A DNA stretch of 64,000 nt from Sphingomonas sp. 3P27F8 (GTDB lineage: Bacteria > Pseudomonadota > Alphaproteobacteria > Sphingomonadales > Sphingomonadaceae). This document shows, in pieces, positions 19,189 to 27,953 of this stretch (position 1 is its first letter; each line of letters opens with the position of its first letter). A program made the position numbers and the translations under genes. Under the pieces are notes generated by a model that saw only the letters and a program-made list of their open reading frames with translations, ran no database searches and was not told the DNA's origin. The stretch spans positions 310,001 to 374,000 of the forward strand of contig NZ_SCNL01000001.1 in the NCBI RefSeq assembly GCF_005502745.1, given 5' to 3'.

Positions 19189-20007
19189 ATGCCTATCCGC
19201 CAAGCCGACATCGATCTCGCGCTTCGCCTCGCCGATGCGGCGGGCGAGGCGATCCGCCCGTATTTCCGCACCGAGCATGGCGTGGAGATCAAGGCCGATC
19301 ACTCCCCCGTCACGCTTGCCGATCGCGCGGCGGAGGCGGCGATGCGCCGCATCCTCGACGCGGAGCGATCGGGCGACGGCATTGTCGGCGAGGAATATGG
19401 CATCAAGGAAGGCGTCACCACGCGCCAGTGGGTGCTTGATCCGATCGACGGGACGCGCAGCTTCACCGCCGGGCGCGCGATCTTCGGCACGCTGATCGCA
19501 CTGGTCGAAGACGGGTGGCCGGTGCTGGGCATTATCGATCAGCCGGTGCAGCGCGAACGCTGGCTGGGCGCGGCCGGGCGGCCGACGACGCTGAACGGCC
19601 GCGAGATTCGCACGCGTTCCTGCGCCGCGCTGGAAGGCGCGCTGCTGGCGACCACCAGCCCGCACGCCTTCGGGGGGGAAGAGGCGGACGGTTTCCTCGC
19701 GCTCGTCGCTGCAGTTTCCGGCGGTCATGCCCGGCAGGGCCCGGTCTATGGCGGCGACTGCTACAATTACGGGCTGGTCGCCGCGGGGCATCTCGATCTG
19801 GTGTGCGAGGCGGGGCTGGCGCTCTACGATTTCGCCGCGCTGGTGCCGGTGGTGGAAGGCGCGGGCGGCCGCATGTGTGACTGGCATGGCGATCCCTTGA
19901 CCGCCGCAAGCGGTGGGCAGGTGCTGGCGATTGGCGATCCGGCGCGGACTGACGATGTGCTGGAAGCGCTGCACGGCGAGGCGCATGGAGCGGCTCACGC
20001 ACATTAG
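19189..20007 (+). CDS. hisN: Inositol monophosphatase family protein, probable histidinol-phosphatase HisN
   Basis: 272 aa. Metal-binding motifs of the IMPase superfamily: GEEYG (residues 67-71), DPIDGTRSF (84-92) and a distal YGGDCYNY segment near residue 185 followed by YDFAAL. The sequence HSPVTLADRAAE near residue 38 fits the HisN branch, which dephosphorylates L-histidinol phosphate. No other histidine genes are adjacent, which is common. Alternative: generic sugar-phosphate phosphatase. Confidence 0.85.
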   Translation: MPIRQADIDLALRLADAAGEAIRPYFRTEHGVEIKADHSPVTLADRAAEAAMRRILDAERSGDGIVGEEYGIKEGVTTRQWVLDPIDGTRSFTAGRAIFGTLIALVEDGWPVLGIIDQPVQRERWLGAAGRPTTLNGREIRTRSCAALEGALLATTSPHAFGGEEADGFLALVAAVSGGHARQGPVYGGDCYNYGLVAAGHLDLVCEAGLALYDFAALVPVVEGAGGRMCDWHGDPLTAASGGQVLAIGDPARTDDVLEALHGEAHGAAHAH

Positions 20008-20070
20008 CGCGCGAGCCTGCCGGTCGGCCGCGCGCCCATCGCCCTGAAATTTTTGCATTATCGGCTGGTC

Positions 20071-20088
20071 ATCCCCCCCGCGGGGGAT
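20071..20088 (+). terminator. Short hairpin after the HisN gene
   Basis: ATCCCCC / GGGGGAT with a 4-nt loop followed by TT, within the 154-nt gap between the phosphatase and the barrel gene. Weak. Confidence 0.3.
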
Positions 20089-20161
20089 TTCGCGACCGGG
20101 AACGGGTGATAGCGCCCCGACGACCGCAGGGGAGCGGTCTGAGTTTCCGGGAGTTGTATAA

Positions 20162-20905
20162 ATGCGGTTTGCAATCATTTCTCTGGGCGTCGCCCTGGCC
20201 GCGGCGGCGTCGCCGGCGCTGGCGCAGGACGGCGACAACAAGGGCGTCTATCTCTCGCTCAACGCAGGCGTCGCCACGGTGTCCGATGTCCGCCTCACCT
20301 ATTTCGATCAGGGCGGCACGTTCGGCGGCACCGGCGCGCAAGACACGATCGACTTCACCGGCGACGTGTCCAGCGCCTTCGCGTTCGGCGGCACGATCGG
20401 CTATGATTTCGGCCTGATCCGCACCGATCTTCAGATCGATTACAGCCGCAGCAAGGTGAAGAGCCTCACGTTGCGCCAGGTCAACGGGCAGAATGTGACG
20501 CTGACACCCGCCGACGGCGCCGATATCTGCGACTATCTCGAAACGGAGAATTGCACGGTCAATGGCAATACGATCGGCGGCGATGGCATGAAGCTGCGCC
20601 AGCTCAGCGCGCTGGCAAACATCTGGGTGGATATTCCCACCGGCGGCCGCGTCACGCCCTATGTCGGCGGTGGCGCCGGCATTGGCGGGTATGAGGTCGG
20701 CGGCGAGGGCAAGGCGCGCTTCGCGTGGCAGCTTGGCGCGGGCCTGGCGGTAGATCTGTCGCGCAATATCGCGCTGACCATCGATTATCGTCATCGCCAG
20801 ATCAGCGGCGCCCGCATCGTGGATGAGGATTTCCCGAGCGCCGGCCTCAACATCGGCAAGGTGAAGACCAACACCTTCTCGGCGGGGCTCCGCTTCAACC
20901 TGTAA
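20162..20905 (+). CDS. Outer-membrane beta-barrel protein (OmpA/P44-Msp2-like)
   Basis: 247 aa. Signal peptide to PALAQ (about residue 22). Eight to ten amphipathic strands with the small-barrel hallmarks FGGTIGYDFG, VTPYVGGGAGIGGYEV and IDYRHRQISG, and a C-terminal phenylalanine-rich FSAGLRFNL signature for BAM insertion. No OmpA C-terminal peptidoglycan domain. Likely a structural or adhesion-type barrel; its ligand is unknown. Confidence 0.87.
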   Translation: MRFAIISLGVALAAAASPALAQDGDNKGVYLSLNAGVATVSDVRLTYFDQGGTFGGTGAQDTIDFTGDVSSAFAFGGTIGYDFGLIRTDLQIDYSRSKVKSLTLRQVNGQNVTLTPADGADICDYLETENCTVNGNTIGGDGMKLRQLSALANIWVDIPTGGRVTPYVGGGAGIGGYEVGGEGKARFAWQLGAGLAVDLSRNIALTIDYRHRQISGARIVDEDFPSAGLNIGKVKTNTFSAGLRFNL

Positions 20906-20915
20906 TCCAGCCATC

Positions 20916-20945
20916 GGCGGCCGGGTGCACGGGCATGCGGCCGCC
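20916..20945. terminator. Convergent hairpin between barrel and NUDIX genes
   Basis: Eight-base arms GGCGGCCG / CGGCCGCC with a 14-nt loop in the 55-nt convergent gap; no U-tract. Confidence 0.35.
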
Positions 20946-20960
20946 CCGGTCGGGGCCGCT

Positions 20961-21407
20961 TCAGTGAACGCGCCGGTCAGTCGCTTCCAGCATAGCGACG
21001 ATATCCTCCGGATAGATCGTTTCGGGCCAGCCCGCGATCTCATCGCGCGCGAACCAGCGCCACTCGGTCATCACGCGCCGTTCCAGCGCGGTGTGGCGAG
21101 ACGAATCGATCTCGCCGCCGTCGATCTCGACGCGGAACCAGCGCTCGTCGGCCACCACCTCGATGCGCTCGATCGTGAGGAATTCCACCGTGCGCTGCGC
21201 CACCTCCGGCCCGGGATCGGCATGGATACCGGTCTCCTCCAGCAGTTCGCGGCGCGCAGCCGCGGCGTAGCTTTCGCCGGGATCGACCGCGCCGCCGGGA
21301 GTGCACCAGAACGGCGGCCGCTCATCGCCCGTGTCGAACCGGAACAGCAGTACGCGCCGCCGAGCATCGACCAGCAGGATGCGCGCCGCCGGCCGTTGCG
21401 CTCTCAC
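20961..21407 (-). CDS. NUDIX hydrolase
   Basis: 148 aa from GTG 21407. The complete Nudix box GX5EX7REUXEEXGU is present from Gly39 to Ile61 (P-G-G-A-V-D-P-G-E-S then RELLEETGI). Hydrolyses nucleoside diphosphate derivatives; specificity cannot be read from the box. Its GTG overlaps the stop of the bolA-like gene (GTGA), so the two are coupled. Confidence 0.93.
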   Translation of the reverse strand: MRAQRPAARILLVDARRRVLLFRFDTGDERPPFWCTPGGAVDPGESYAAAARRELLEETGIHADPGPEVAQRTVEFLTIERIEVVADERWFRVEIDGGEIDSSRHTALERRVMTEWRWFARDEIAGWPETIYPEDIVAMLEATDRRVH

Positions 21408-21694
21408 ACCGCCTCGCCGGGCGCGATCGTGCGAAGGGCGAGCGCATGGACCCGATCGCGCAGCAGATCGGCGAGCGCCTGATTGACCAGCCGCTGCCGC
21501 GCGACGCGGGACTGGCCGGTGAACACGGCGCTTTCGATGACGACGCGGAAATGGCTCTCGCCCGAGCCGTCATCGCCGGCATGGCCGCGATGCTGAGCAC
21601 TCTCGTTGATGACCTCAAGCTGCGTCGGGGTGAGCGCTTCGGTGAGGCGGGCGGTGATTTCCCGGGCGACGGGGCCGGTGGCGATACTGGTCAT
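21404..21694 (-). CDS. bolA: BolA family protein
   Basis: 96 aa from ATG 21694; the longer reading frame to 21736 enters the divergent promoter. BolA KH-like fold with the conserved core: an Asn-Glu-Ser-x-x-H start, GESHFRVVIES (the conserved FxG-type region) and RQRLVNQALADLL with the following V-H-A-L. BolA proteins pair with monothiol glutaredoxins in Fe-S trafficking. In many alphaproteobacteria bolA is next to a J-domain gene and cobS/cobT, as seen here. Confidence 0.9.
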   Translation of the reverse strand: MTSIATGPVAREITARLTEALTPTQLEVINESAQHRGHAGDDGSGESHFRVVIESAVFTGQSRVARQRLVNQALADLLRDRVHALALRTIAPGEAV

Positions 21695-21737
21695 CGTTCC
21701 TATATAGCCGGCTTTTTCGGGAAAGGCTCTGGGCAAG

Positions 21738-22334
21738 GTGCACGAACGAAAGGATCGGCCAAGTGCACGTTTTCACGGCCGGATCGCCGGAGACCGCCCC
21801 TGTGCCGCGCCGGGCTGCCCCGAGCCGGGCGAGTTTCGCGCGCCACCGCCGGAAGGCGCGCGCGGAGATCACGAAGGGCCGCCCGCCTTTCGCTGGTTCT
21901 GCCTCGATCACATCCGCGAGTTCAACGCGGGCTATAACTATTTCGATGGGATGAGCGCAGACGAGATACATGCCGCGCAACGCCCTATGGCGGGATGGGA
22001 GCGCGAGACGCGGGCGTTCGCGCATGCCGGCGCGGATCATCCGCCGCGCTGGGCCGATTTCGCCGATCCGCTCGATGCGATCAGCGCACGTTTCCGCCGC
22101 GAGAACATCGCCGGTCGCAAGGACGGCAAGCCGCTGTCAGGGCAGGATCGCGCCAGCCTGAAGGTGCTCGGGCTGGAGCCGGACGCGGACCGCCACGCGC
22201 TGCGAAGCCGCTATTCGGAGCTGGTGCGACGCTATCACCCAGACCGCAACGGCGGCGATCGCAGCCATGAGGAAAGGCTCACCAAGGTCATCGCGGCCTA
22301 TCAGCACCTTCGCCGGGCGCCCGCCTTCGCCTGA
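21738..22334 (+). CDS. J-domain (DnaJ-like) protein
   Basis: 198 aa from GTG 21738. The J domain is C-terminal (about residues 140-195) with the Hsp70-stimulating HPD at 167-169 in RRYHPDRNGGD. The N-terminal part has three cysteines (22, 27, 55) in a possible small zinc site and a conserved F-R-W-F-C-L-D-H segment. This architecture is the alphaproteobacterial protein that usually sits between bolA and cobS. Divergent from bolA by 43 nt. Confidence 0.92.
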   Translation: MHERKDRPSARFHGRIAGDRPCAAPGCPEPGEFRAPPPEGARGDHEGPPAFRWFCLDHIREFNAGYNYFDGMSADEIHAAQRPMAGWERETRAFAHAGADHPPRWADFADPLDAISARFRRENIAGRKDGKPLSGQDRASLKVLGLEPDADRHALRSRYSELVRRYHPDRNGGDRSHEERLTKVIAAYQHLRRAPAFA

Positions 22335-22527
22335 CCCGCGCGCGCCGTCGCATTGTCAGCCAGGCACAGCCGCGGGAGCGCCAATCGATCGAGGCCGTTT
22401 CGGTCCGCCAAAGTGCGTGCAGCGCTAATCCGCGATGTCGTGGGCAATCGCGCACTACGCTTCATCGCGCGGCGCGGCGTTGTTCGGATCGCAACATCGC
22501 GGGCGACGACACTTATGGCGATGCCCG

Positions 22528-23007
22528 CTACCCGCGGCGTGCCCGCTCGATGGTGGCGATATCGATCTTCGTCATCGTCATCATCGCCTCGAACACCCGC
22601 TTCGCGGCAGCCGGATCGCTGTCGCTCATCCCTTCCGTCAGCGCGCGGGGCGTGATCTGCCACGCATAACCCCATCGATCACGGCACCAGCCGCACCGGC
22701 TCTCCGCTCCGCCGTTGCTTGTGATCGCGTGCCAGTAACGATCGGTCTCTTCCTGAGTATCGGTGCAGACCTGGAAGCTGACGGCTTCGTTCGGCCTGAA
22801 GTTCGGGCCGCCGTTCAGCGCCATGAACGGCTGGCCCAGCAGCGTGAAGAGCACCGTGATCTCATTGCCCGCGCTGCCGCCGGGAAAATCCGACGGAGCC
22901 TTGTTCGCGTCGTCGAGATGGGTGTCAGGAAAGGTGTCGGCGTAGAATTCCGCCGCCTTCCGGCCCTCGCCATGATCGAACCACAAGCAGGTGCGCATCG
23001 TCGTCAT
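22528..23007 (-). CDS. VOC family protein (PhnB / 3-demethylubiquinone methyltransferase-like fold)
   Basis: 159 aa. Matches the glyoxalase-like family often labelled PhnB: RTCLWFDHGEGRKAAEFYADTFPD at the start, F-M-A-L-N-G-G-P near residue 63 and the segment CGWCRDRWGYAWQI-T-P. A protein of unknown catalytic role. Start ATG overlaps the stop of the next VOC gene (ATGA). The 193 nt between this stop and the J-domain gene contain nothing I can identify. Confidence 0.88.
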   Translation of the reverse strand: MTTMRTCLWFDHGEGRKAAEFYADTFPDTHLDDANKAPSDFPGGSAGNEITVLFTLLGQPFMALNGGPNFRPNEAVSFQVCTDTQEETDRYWHAITSNGGAESRCGWCRDRWGYAWQITPRALTEGMSDSDPAAAKRVFEAMMTMTKIDIATIERARRG

Positions 23008-23798
23008 GACTGGCTCCTTGGCGTGCGCGGCCCGACAAGGCCGATCTCAAAGCCATGCGAATCCGTGATCTTGGCCGAAAAATCACCGCCGGGTATCGGG
23101 TCCGGGCCTTGCAGCAATGCGCCACCGCGAGCCGTTGCGGCGGCGATCGCGGCATCGATAGCGGGGACATGGACATACCAAGTCCACCGCGCGGGAGCGC
23201 CGCTTCCGCTGCTCGACATCACCGCGCCGGGGCGGAAATCATCGCCTTTGCCGATGAAGGCATAGTCGCCCATATCGCCCATCGGCATCGCGCCCGCCTT
23301 CTCCCAGCCGAAGAGCTTGCCGTAAAAGGCGAATGCACCATCGGGATCAGGCGTGGCCAGTTCGATCCACACGCCATGGCCAATGCCCCCGGGCGCGCGG
23401 GCGAACGCGCGCGATTCCTCCGGGCTGGAGCCGGTCATCAGACTGAACGCAACGCCCTGCGGATCGGCGACGACGGCGAAGCGGCCCACGTGCGGTATAT
23501 CCATCGGGCCGAAATGCACGGCGCCGCCCAGCTCCTTCACCCGCGCCGCCGCCGCATCGACATCGCCGGTGCCTAGATAGAGCGCCCAGCCGGGCATTCC
23601 TTCCGTGCCCGGCGGCGGTGTCATCATACCGGCGACCTGCTCGCCATCTGGCGCGGTCGCCAGGCGATAGCCGCCATGTTCGGCCAGCGGGGACGCGGCG
23701 ATCGTCCAGCCCGCGACAGCGGCGTAGAACTCCTGCGATCCATCCTGATCCGGGGTGGTCAGTTCAAACCAGACGGGTGTGCCATCGGCATTGCTCAT
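23004..23798 (-). CDS. Two-domain VOC family protein (glyoxalase-like)
   Basis: 264 aa with two vicinal-oxygen-chelate domains: residues 1-125 (WFELTTPDQDGSQEFYAAVAGW) and 135-260 (WIELATPDPDGAFAFYGKLFGW). These tandem-VOC proteins are related to CFP32 / hydroxylase-like glyoxalases. Upstream gene of a two-gene VOC operon next to a GST and a third VOC gene, so a detoxification role is plausible but unproven. Confidence 0.9.
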   Translation of the reverse strand: MSNADGTPVWFELTTPDQDGSQEFYAAVAGWTIAASPLAEHGGYRLATAPDGEQVAGMMTPPPGTEGMPGWALYLGTGDVDAAAARVKELGGAVHFGPMDIPHVGRFAVVADPQGVAFSLMTGSSPEESRAFARAPGGIGHGVWIELATPDPDGAFAFYGKLFGWEKAGAMPMGDMGDYAFIGKGDDFRPGAVMSSSGSGAPARWTWYVHVPAIDAAIAAATARGGALLQGPDPIPGGDFSAKITDSHGFEIGLVGPRTPRSQS

Positions 23799-23870
23799 TG
23801 TCGCTATCCTCTCGAAATGTCGGTTCAGGCGAGTGTCGGCGCCACGACCTCATAGACCGGTCGGCGCTCC

Positions 23871-24524
23871 TCAGGCCGCCGCGGGGCGATCGAATGTGGC
23901 GAAATGATCGGCTATCGCCTTGCGGTGCGCTGGTCGCGCCTCGCCGCGCGCGACGTAAGACGCAAGGCGCGGGAAGCGCTCGAGCGTGGCGGTGTTGCGC
24001 AGGCCGCCCAGCACCGAAACCATCATCAGGTCGCCAACGGTGAAGACGTCCCCCTCAAGCCACCGCCGGTCGCCAAGCGCTTCTTCCAGATCGCGCAACC
24101 GGCCATCGAGATCGGCGACGACCTTGCCGTGGCGCATCTCCGACCACGGCTGGTCGGCCTCGAACAGATCGTTGACCGCAAGCGCCATCACCCATGGTTC
24201 GACGGAATTGAGCGCCGCGGTAAGCCATTGGATCGCGCGCGCACGGGCTACCGGATCGGTGGGGACCAGCTTCCCGGCCTTCTCGCAGATGTGCAGCACG
24301 ATCGCACCGGATTCGAACATCTCCAGCGCGCCATCGCGATAGGCAGGCACCTGCCCGAACGGCTGGAGCCGCCGATGCTCGGGCGATTTGGCGTCGGCGA
24401 TCAACACCGCCTCATACGGCTGGCCCACCTCCTCGCACGCCCAGCGCGGGCGAATATCGCGGACGAAGCCGCGCGCGAACTCCGGCACCCAGCCGAAGGT
24501 GATGATCTGTGGTATCCCAGCCAT
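23871..24524 (-). CDS. Glutathione S-transferase family protein
   Basis: 217 aa. Thioredoxin-like N-domain (residues 1-85) with FGQVPAYRDGALEMFESGAIVLHICEK, where the cis-Pro and the ES pair of the glutathione gamma-glutamyl site are intact, then an all-helical C-domain ending in FPRLASYVARGEARPA. Conjugates glutathione to electrophiles or acts as a peroxidase. In an island with three VOC proteins and an HxlR regulator. Confidence 0.92.
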   Translation of the reverse strand: MAGIPQIITFGWVPEFARGFVRDIRPRWACEEVGQPYEAVLIADAKSPEHRRLQPFGQVPAYRDGALEMFESGAIVLHICEKAGKLVPTDPVARARAIQWLTAALNSVEPWVMALAVNDLFEADQPWSEMRHGKVVADLDGRLRDLEEALGDRRWLEGDVFTVGDLMMVSVLGGLRNTATLERFPRLASYVARGEARPAHRKAIADHFATFDRPAAA

Positions 24525-24554
24525 GTCCTCGCCCCCTGCAGTTGTGCCCTCGCC

Positions 24555-24977
24555 TCAGGCGTTCGCGTGCGTCGCCTGCTCGAAAGCCGCCATGTCCATG
24601 TACATCGGCTCGAAGGTGTGGCCGTCGAGATCCTCGATCGGGCGCGCATACATGAAGCCGAGATCCTGCTTTTCCCGTGCCTCACGCCCGCCGGCGGCGA
24701 GCGCGGCCTCGGCGAGCGCATCGACCTGCGCCCGACTGTCGAGCGACAAGGCGATCAGCGCGCCGCTCTGCGTTTTGGCATCGATGATCGTCTTGGTGGT
24801 GAAGGTGGAATAGAAGCCGTGATCGAGCAGCATGAACACGATCGTGTCGGACCATTCCATCGACGAAGCATGCTCGTTCGAGAACATCTCGTTCTTCCGC
24901 ATGCCGATCGCCTCGTAGAAGGCGGTCGATTCCGCGACATTGGCAACCGGCAGATTGACGAAGATCATCTTTGTCAT
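24555..24977 (-). CDS. VOC family protein (glyoxalase superfamily, lactoylglutathione lyase-like)
   Basis: 140 aa. Single VOC domain pair beginning IFVNLPVANVAESTAFYEAIGM and ending with EDLDGHTFEPMYMD, which contains the usual metal Glu. ATG 24977 has GGAGAGGAA about 10 nt upstream. It diverges from the HxlR regulator across 66 nt, so it is the most likely direct target of that regulator, with the downstream GST gene (30-nt gap). Confidence 0.92.
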   Translation of the reverse strand: MTKMIFVNLPVANVAESTAFYEAIGMRKNEMFSNEHASSMEWSDTIVFMLLDHGFYSTFTTKTIIDAKTQSGALIALSLDSRAQVDALAEAALAAGGREAREKQDLGFMYARPIEDLDGHTFEPMYMDMAAFEQATHANA

Positions 24978-25006
24978 GGCAAACCATTCCTCTCCCGAAT
25001 CGATGC

Positions 25007-25035
25007 TTGAGACTGTTGCGCGCGATAGTTATAAA
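25007..25035 (+). promoter_or_regulatory. Sigma-70 promoter for the HxlR gene, predicted leaderless
   Basis: TTGAGA at 25007-25012, exact 17-nt spacer, TATAAA at 25030-25035. A transcription start 7-9 nt downstream would fall at or just before the ATG at 25044, and no Shine-Dalgarno precedes that ATG. The same AT-rich element overlaps the leader of the divergent VOC gene, as expected for an autoregulated HxlR locus. Confidence 0.55.
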
Positions 25036-25043
25036 AAACAACC

Positions 25044-25742
25044 ATGAAGTTAGAAAAAGTGACTGATAGAGGTCGCGCCGCGACGAAGCGTTGGTATGAC
25101 GATGCCTGCGGAACCGCGCTGGCGATGGAACTGATCGGGGAACGCTGGGCGCTGCTGATCGTGCGCGAACTGATATTCGGGCCGCGCCGGTTCGGTGAGC
25201 TTAAAGCGGCGCTGTCAGGGATCAGCGCCAACGTCCTGACGCAGCGGCTGGAGGGGCTGGAGAGCAGCCATGTGCTGAAGCGGCGCCGGTTGGCGCCACC
25301 GGTGAACGTGCAGGTCTATGAGCTCACCGAATGGGGATATGAGGCGGAGGCGGCGATCAAGGTGCTTGGCGCCTGGGCGGCACGATCGCCCGATCACGAT
25401 CCGACGCTGCCGCTGTCGCCGGCATCAATGATGTCGTCGCTGCGCGCGATGATCGATGTGAAAAAGGCGCTGGCGCTGCCCGCCATGACGATCGGCTTCA
25501 CCTTCGGCGCCGAATCGTTCATCGCGCGACTCGCCGGTGGCGATCTCCCGATCGCGCGCGGCGAGGCGGCGAGCGACGCGCATTTCGCCACCACGGCGCG
25601 GCTGATGGCCAATATCGTCTATGGCAAGTGGCCGATCGAGGAGGCGGAAGCGGAAGGCGCGCTGATCTTCACCGGGGATCGCGCTAAAGCGCGCGCTTTT
25701 ATCGATCTCTTCGCGTTGCCGCCCAAGGCAAAGGTTGAATAA
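25044..25742 (+). CDS. HxlR family transcriptional regulator with C-terminal effector-like domain
   Basis: 232 aa, about twice the length of a minimal HxlR. Residues 15-110 form the winged helix domain: [32 protein letters not shown] then [14 protein letters not shown]. Residues 120-230 look like the SCP2/sterol-carrier-like domain found on some HxlR/PadR proteins. The HxlR Cys that senses electrophiles in HypR-type members could be Cys22. Divergent from the VOC/GST genes. Confidence 0.92.
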   Translation: MKLEKVTDRGRAATKRWYDDACGTALAMELIGERWALLIVRELIFGPRRFGELKAALSGISANVLTQRLEGLESSHVLKRRRLAPPVNVQVYELTEWGYEAEAAIKVLGAWAARSPDHDPTLPLSPASMMSSLRAMIDVKKALALPAMTIGFTFGAESFIARLAGGDLPIARGEAASDAHFATTARLMANIVYGKWPIEEAEAEGALIFTGDRAKARAFIDLFALPPKAKVE

Positions 25743-25789
25743 GCGCCACGCCCGCGACTAAGGCATGTGTGTTACTTCGCGAGGCGCGC

Positions 25790-26794
25790 ATGACCGATAT
25801 TCCGAACACCCAGCCAGACAGCCGCGAGACGACGATCCTCGACGCTCCCGACAAGATGGCCAGCGTCCGCGATCTGTTCGGCATCGACAGCGACATGCAA
25901 TGCCCCGCCTTCAGCGAGGCGGATGAGCGGGTGCCGGATCTCGACCCCGCCTATGTCTTCGATCCCGATACGACGCTGGCGATCGTGGCGGGGTTCGCGC
26001 ACAATCGGCGCGTGATGGTGCAAGGCTATCATGGCACCGGCAAGTCCAGCCATATCGAGCAGGTCGCCGCGCGACTGAAATGGCCGTGCATCCGCATCAA
26101 TCTGGACGCGCACATCAGCCGCATCGATCTGGTCGGTCGCGATGCGATCGTGCTTCGCGACGGCCAGCAGGTGACGGAATTCCGCGAGGGGCTGTTGCCG
26201 TGGGCGCTACAGACGCCGACCGCGCTGGTGTTCGACGAATATGACGCCGGCCGCCCGGACGTGATGTTCGTGATCCAGCGCGTGCTGGAAACCGAGGGCA
26301 AGCTGACGCTGCTCGACCAGAACCGCGTGATCCGGCCAAATGCGTGGTTCCGCCTGTTCGCCACCGCCAATACCGTGGGGCTCGGCGATACCAGCGGCCT
26401 CTATCACGGCACCCAGCAGATCAATCAGGGGCAGATGGATCGCTGGAACATCGTGGTCACGCTGAACTATCTGCCCGCCGCGACCGAGGCGCAGATCGTG
26501 CTCGCCAAATCAGGTGAATATGACAAGCCAGAGGGCAAGAAGCTGGTCGAGAACATGGTCCGCGTCGCGGATCTGACGCGCAAGGGCTTCATCAACGGCG
26601 ATATCTCGACGGTGATGAGCCCGCGCACCGTCATCACCTGGGCGCAGAACACGCTGATCTTCGGCGATGTCGGCTTCGCGTTCCGGCTGTCGTTCCTGAA
26701 CAAGTGCGACGAGGCGGAACGGCCGCTGGTGGCGGAATATTATCAGCGCGTGTTCGGCAAGGACCTGCCCGAAAGCGTGGTGGGCAAGGCCTGA
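25790..26794 (+). CDS. cobS: Aerobic cobaltochelatase subunit CobS
   Basis: 334 aa from ATG 25790, the normal size. AAA+ ATPase with Walker A GYHGTGKS (79-86) and Walker [11 protein letters not shown] (about 145-154), then sensor segment [11 protein letters not shown]. Works with CobT and CobN to insert cobalt into hydrogenobyrinic acid a,c-diamide. CobN is not in this window. cobT is 1.1 kb downstream, separated by an oppositely oriented PEP-CTERM gene. Confidence 0.96.
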   Translation: MTDIPNTQPDSRETTILDAPDKMASVRDLFGIDSDMQCPAFSEADERVPDLDPAYVFDPDTTLAIVAGFAHNRRVMVQGYHGTGKSSHIEQVAARLKWPCIRINLDAHISRIDLVGRDAIVLRDGQQVTEFREGLLPWALQTPTALVFDEYDAGRPDVMFVIQRVLETEGKLTLLDQNRVIRPNAWFRLFATANTVGLGDTSGLYHGTQQINQGQMDRWNIVVTLNYLPAATEAQIVLAKSGEYDKPEGKKLVENMVRVADLTRKGFINGDISTVMSPRTVITWAQNTLIFGDVGFAFRLSFLNKCDEAERPLVAEYYQRVFGKDLPESVVGKA

Positions 26795-26826
26795 CCGGCG
26801 CGCACGCGCATCCCGGCTGATAAAAG

Positions 26827-26855
26827 AAGGGGCGGTGCGCATGGCACCGCCCCTT
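26827..26855. terminator. Bidirectional terminator between cobS and the PEP-CTERM gene
   Basis: Perfect 12-bp inverted repeat AAGGGGCGGTGC / GCACCGCCCCTT with a 5-nt loop in the convergent gap; AA/TT flanks are present but there is no long U-tract. Confidence 0.72.
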
Positions 26856-26879
26856 CGTTCTTCGCGCTAACTGGACCGG

Positions 26880-27683
26880 TCAGGCGAAACGCACGCTCGT
26901 GTTGACGCGCTTGCGACGCATCGTCGCGCCGACTGCGCCAAAGCCCATGATCATCATGGCCCAGGTAGCAGGCTCCGGCACGGACGGATTAACCTGATTG
27001 CCCACATAGCCGATCAGGTTACGGGTCAGCGCCTGCGACTCCGCGTTCGCAGTGGTTTGCATGAAATTGACGTCGAAGATCGTCGTCAGCGCGCCCTTTT
27101 GCGCATTTGCCAGCGTGCCCACGCCAAAAGCGATGCCCGATCCGGCTGTGCCGGCCGCATTGGACGTGATCCACTGCCCGGTGCCCTTGCCGTCAAAGCC
27201 GCCAGCAGCCGAATATTGAATGGAGCTGACGGGATCCGGGCCGGTAAAGGGCGAAACCACGGTCTGGCCATCGCCCGGCGTCGTGAAGCCGATCGAGCCG
27301 CCGCCAGCAGCCGCTATCAGCGCCAGCACCGAGTCATTGCGCGTCATGAAGTAGGAATTCTCGCCCATGACGAACATGCCGCCCCCACCTTGCAGATAGG
27401 AGAGATATTCAGCCTGATCCGCGGAGGTCAGCGCCAGATTGTTCGAAAAGCGCAGATCCCACACCTGCGCATAGCCGGACAGCGAGACAGGGACGAGATC
27501 GGACACCGTCACCGTATTGCCGACAGCCGTCTGCAGCTGAGAAATCTGCTGGGTGATCGAGGCAGTGGTGCCGGTTTCGGAGGTTCCGCTTGAACCGTTG
27601 ATGATGAGAATATTGCCGGCAAGGGCCGGCGTGGCGAGCGCTGTCGAGCATAACGCCAGCAGGATTTTCATTCCCAGTTTCAT
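26880..27683 (-). CDS. PEP-CTERM sorted exported protein with a GATase/flavodoxin-like N-terminal region
   Basis: 267 aa. Signal peptide to PALAG (about 22), then NILIINGSSGT and a pattern of alternating strands and helices (QGGGGMFVMGENSYF) that resembles a class I glutamine amidotransferase-like fold. The C-terminus is a complete sorting signal: VPEPATWAMM, a hydrophobic helix and a basic end (RRKR). Such proteins are processed by exosortase and linked to exopolysaccharide. RBS AGAGGAA precedes ATG 27683. The gene separates cobS from cobT. Confidence 0.9.
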   Translation of the reverse strand: MKLGMKILLALCSTALATPALAGNILIINGSSGTSETGTTASITQQISQLQTAVGNTVTVSDLVPVSLSGYAQVWDLRFSNNLALTSADQAEYLSYLQGGGGMFVMGENSYFMTRNDSVLALIAAAGGGSIGFTTPGDGQTVVSPFTGPDPVSSIQYSAAGGFDGKGTGQWITSNAAGTAGSGIAFGVGTLANAQKGALTTIFDVNFMQTTANAESQALTRNLIGYVGNQVNPSVPEPATWAMMIMGFGAVGATMRRKRVNTSVRFA

Positions 27684-27748
27684 TATCGTGGTTCCTCTGT
27701 TTTGAGATGTTGATCTAGCGAATCGAGGGCGACCTTTTATTTTTGCTG

Positions 27749-27770
27749 TTCATAAACGCTTCATTAACGA
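27749..27770. repeat. Tandem direct repeat upstream of the PEP-CTERM gene
   Basis: TTCATAAACGC followed directly by TTCATTAACGA: two 11-bp copies, one helical turn apart, with 2 differences. Located 66 nt before the PEP-CTERM start in the 270-nt gap to cobT; a candidate response-regulator site. The rest of the gap shows no other feature. Confidence 0.4.
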
Positions 27771-27953
27771 GTCGCAACGCGCGTATCCTGTTATTGAACG
27801 CCGGTTTCGGCCTGAATCAGGCTTAATCGTCCCAAAACGGCACCGCGTGCGGGCCAACGCATAGGGCCACGGTCCGGCGGCGGCCCGAGGCGTTTGAGGA
27901 TTGCTGGCCTTTTGGGGTTGCGCGCCGGCCCTTTGTCGCCACAAAGACGAGCG

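Noticed and set aside
22335..22527. Possible ncRNA or small gene between the J-domain and VOC genes
   Set aside because: No strong hairpin with a U-tract, no plausible ORF.
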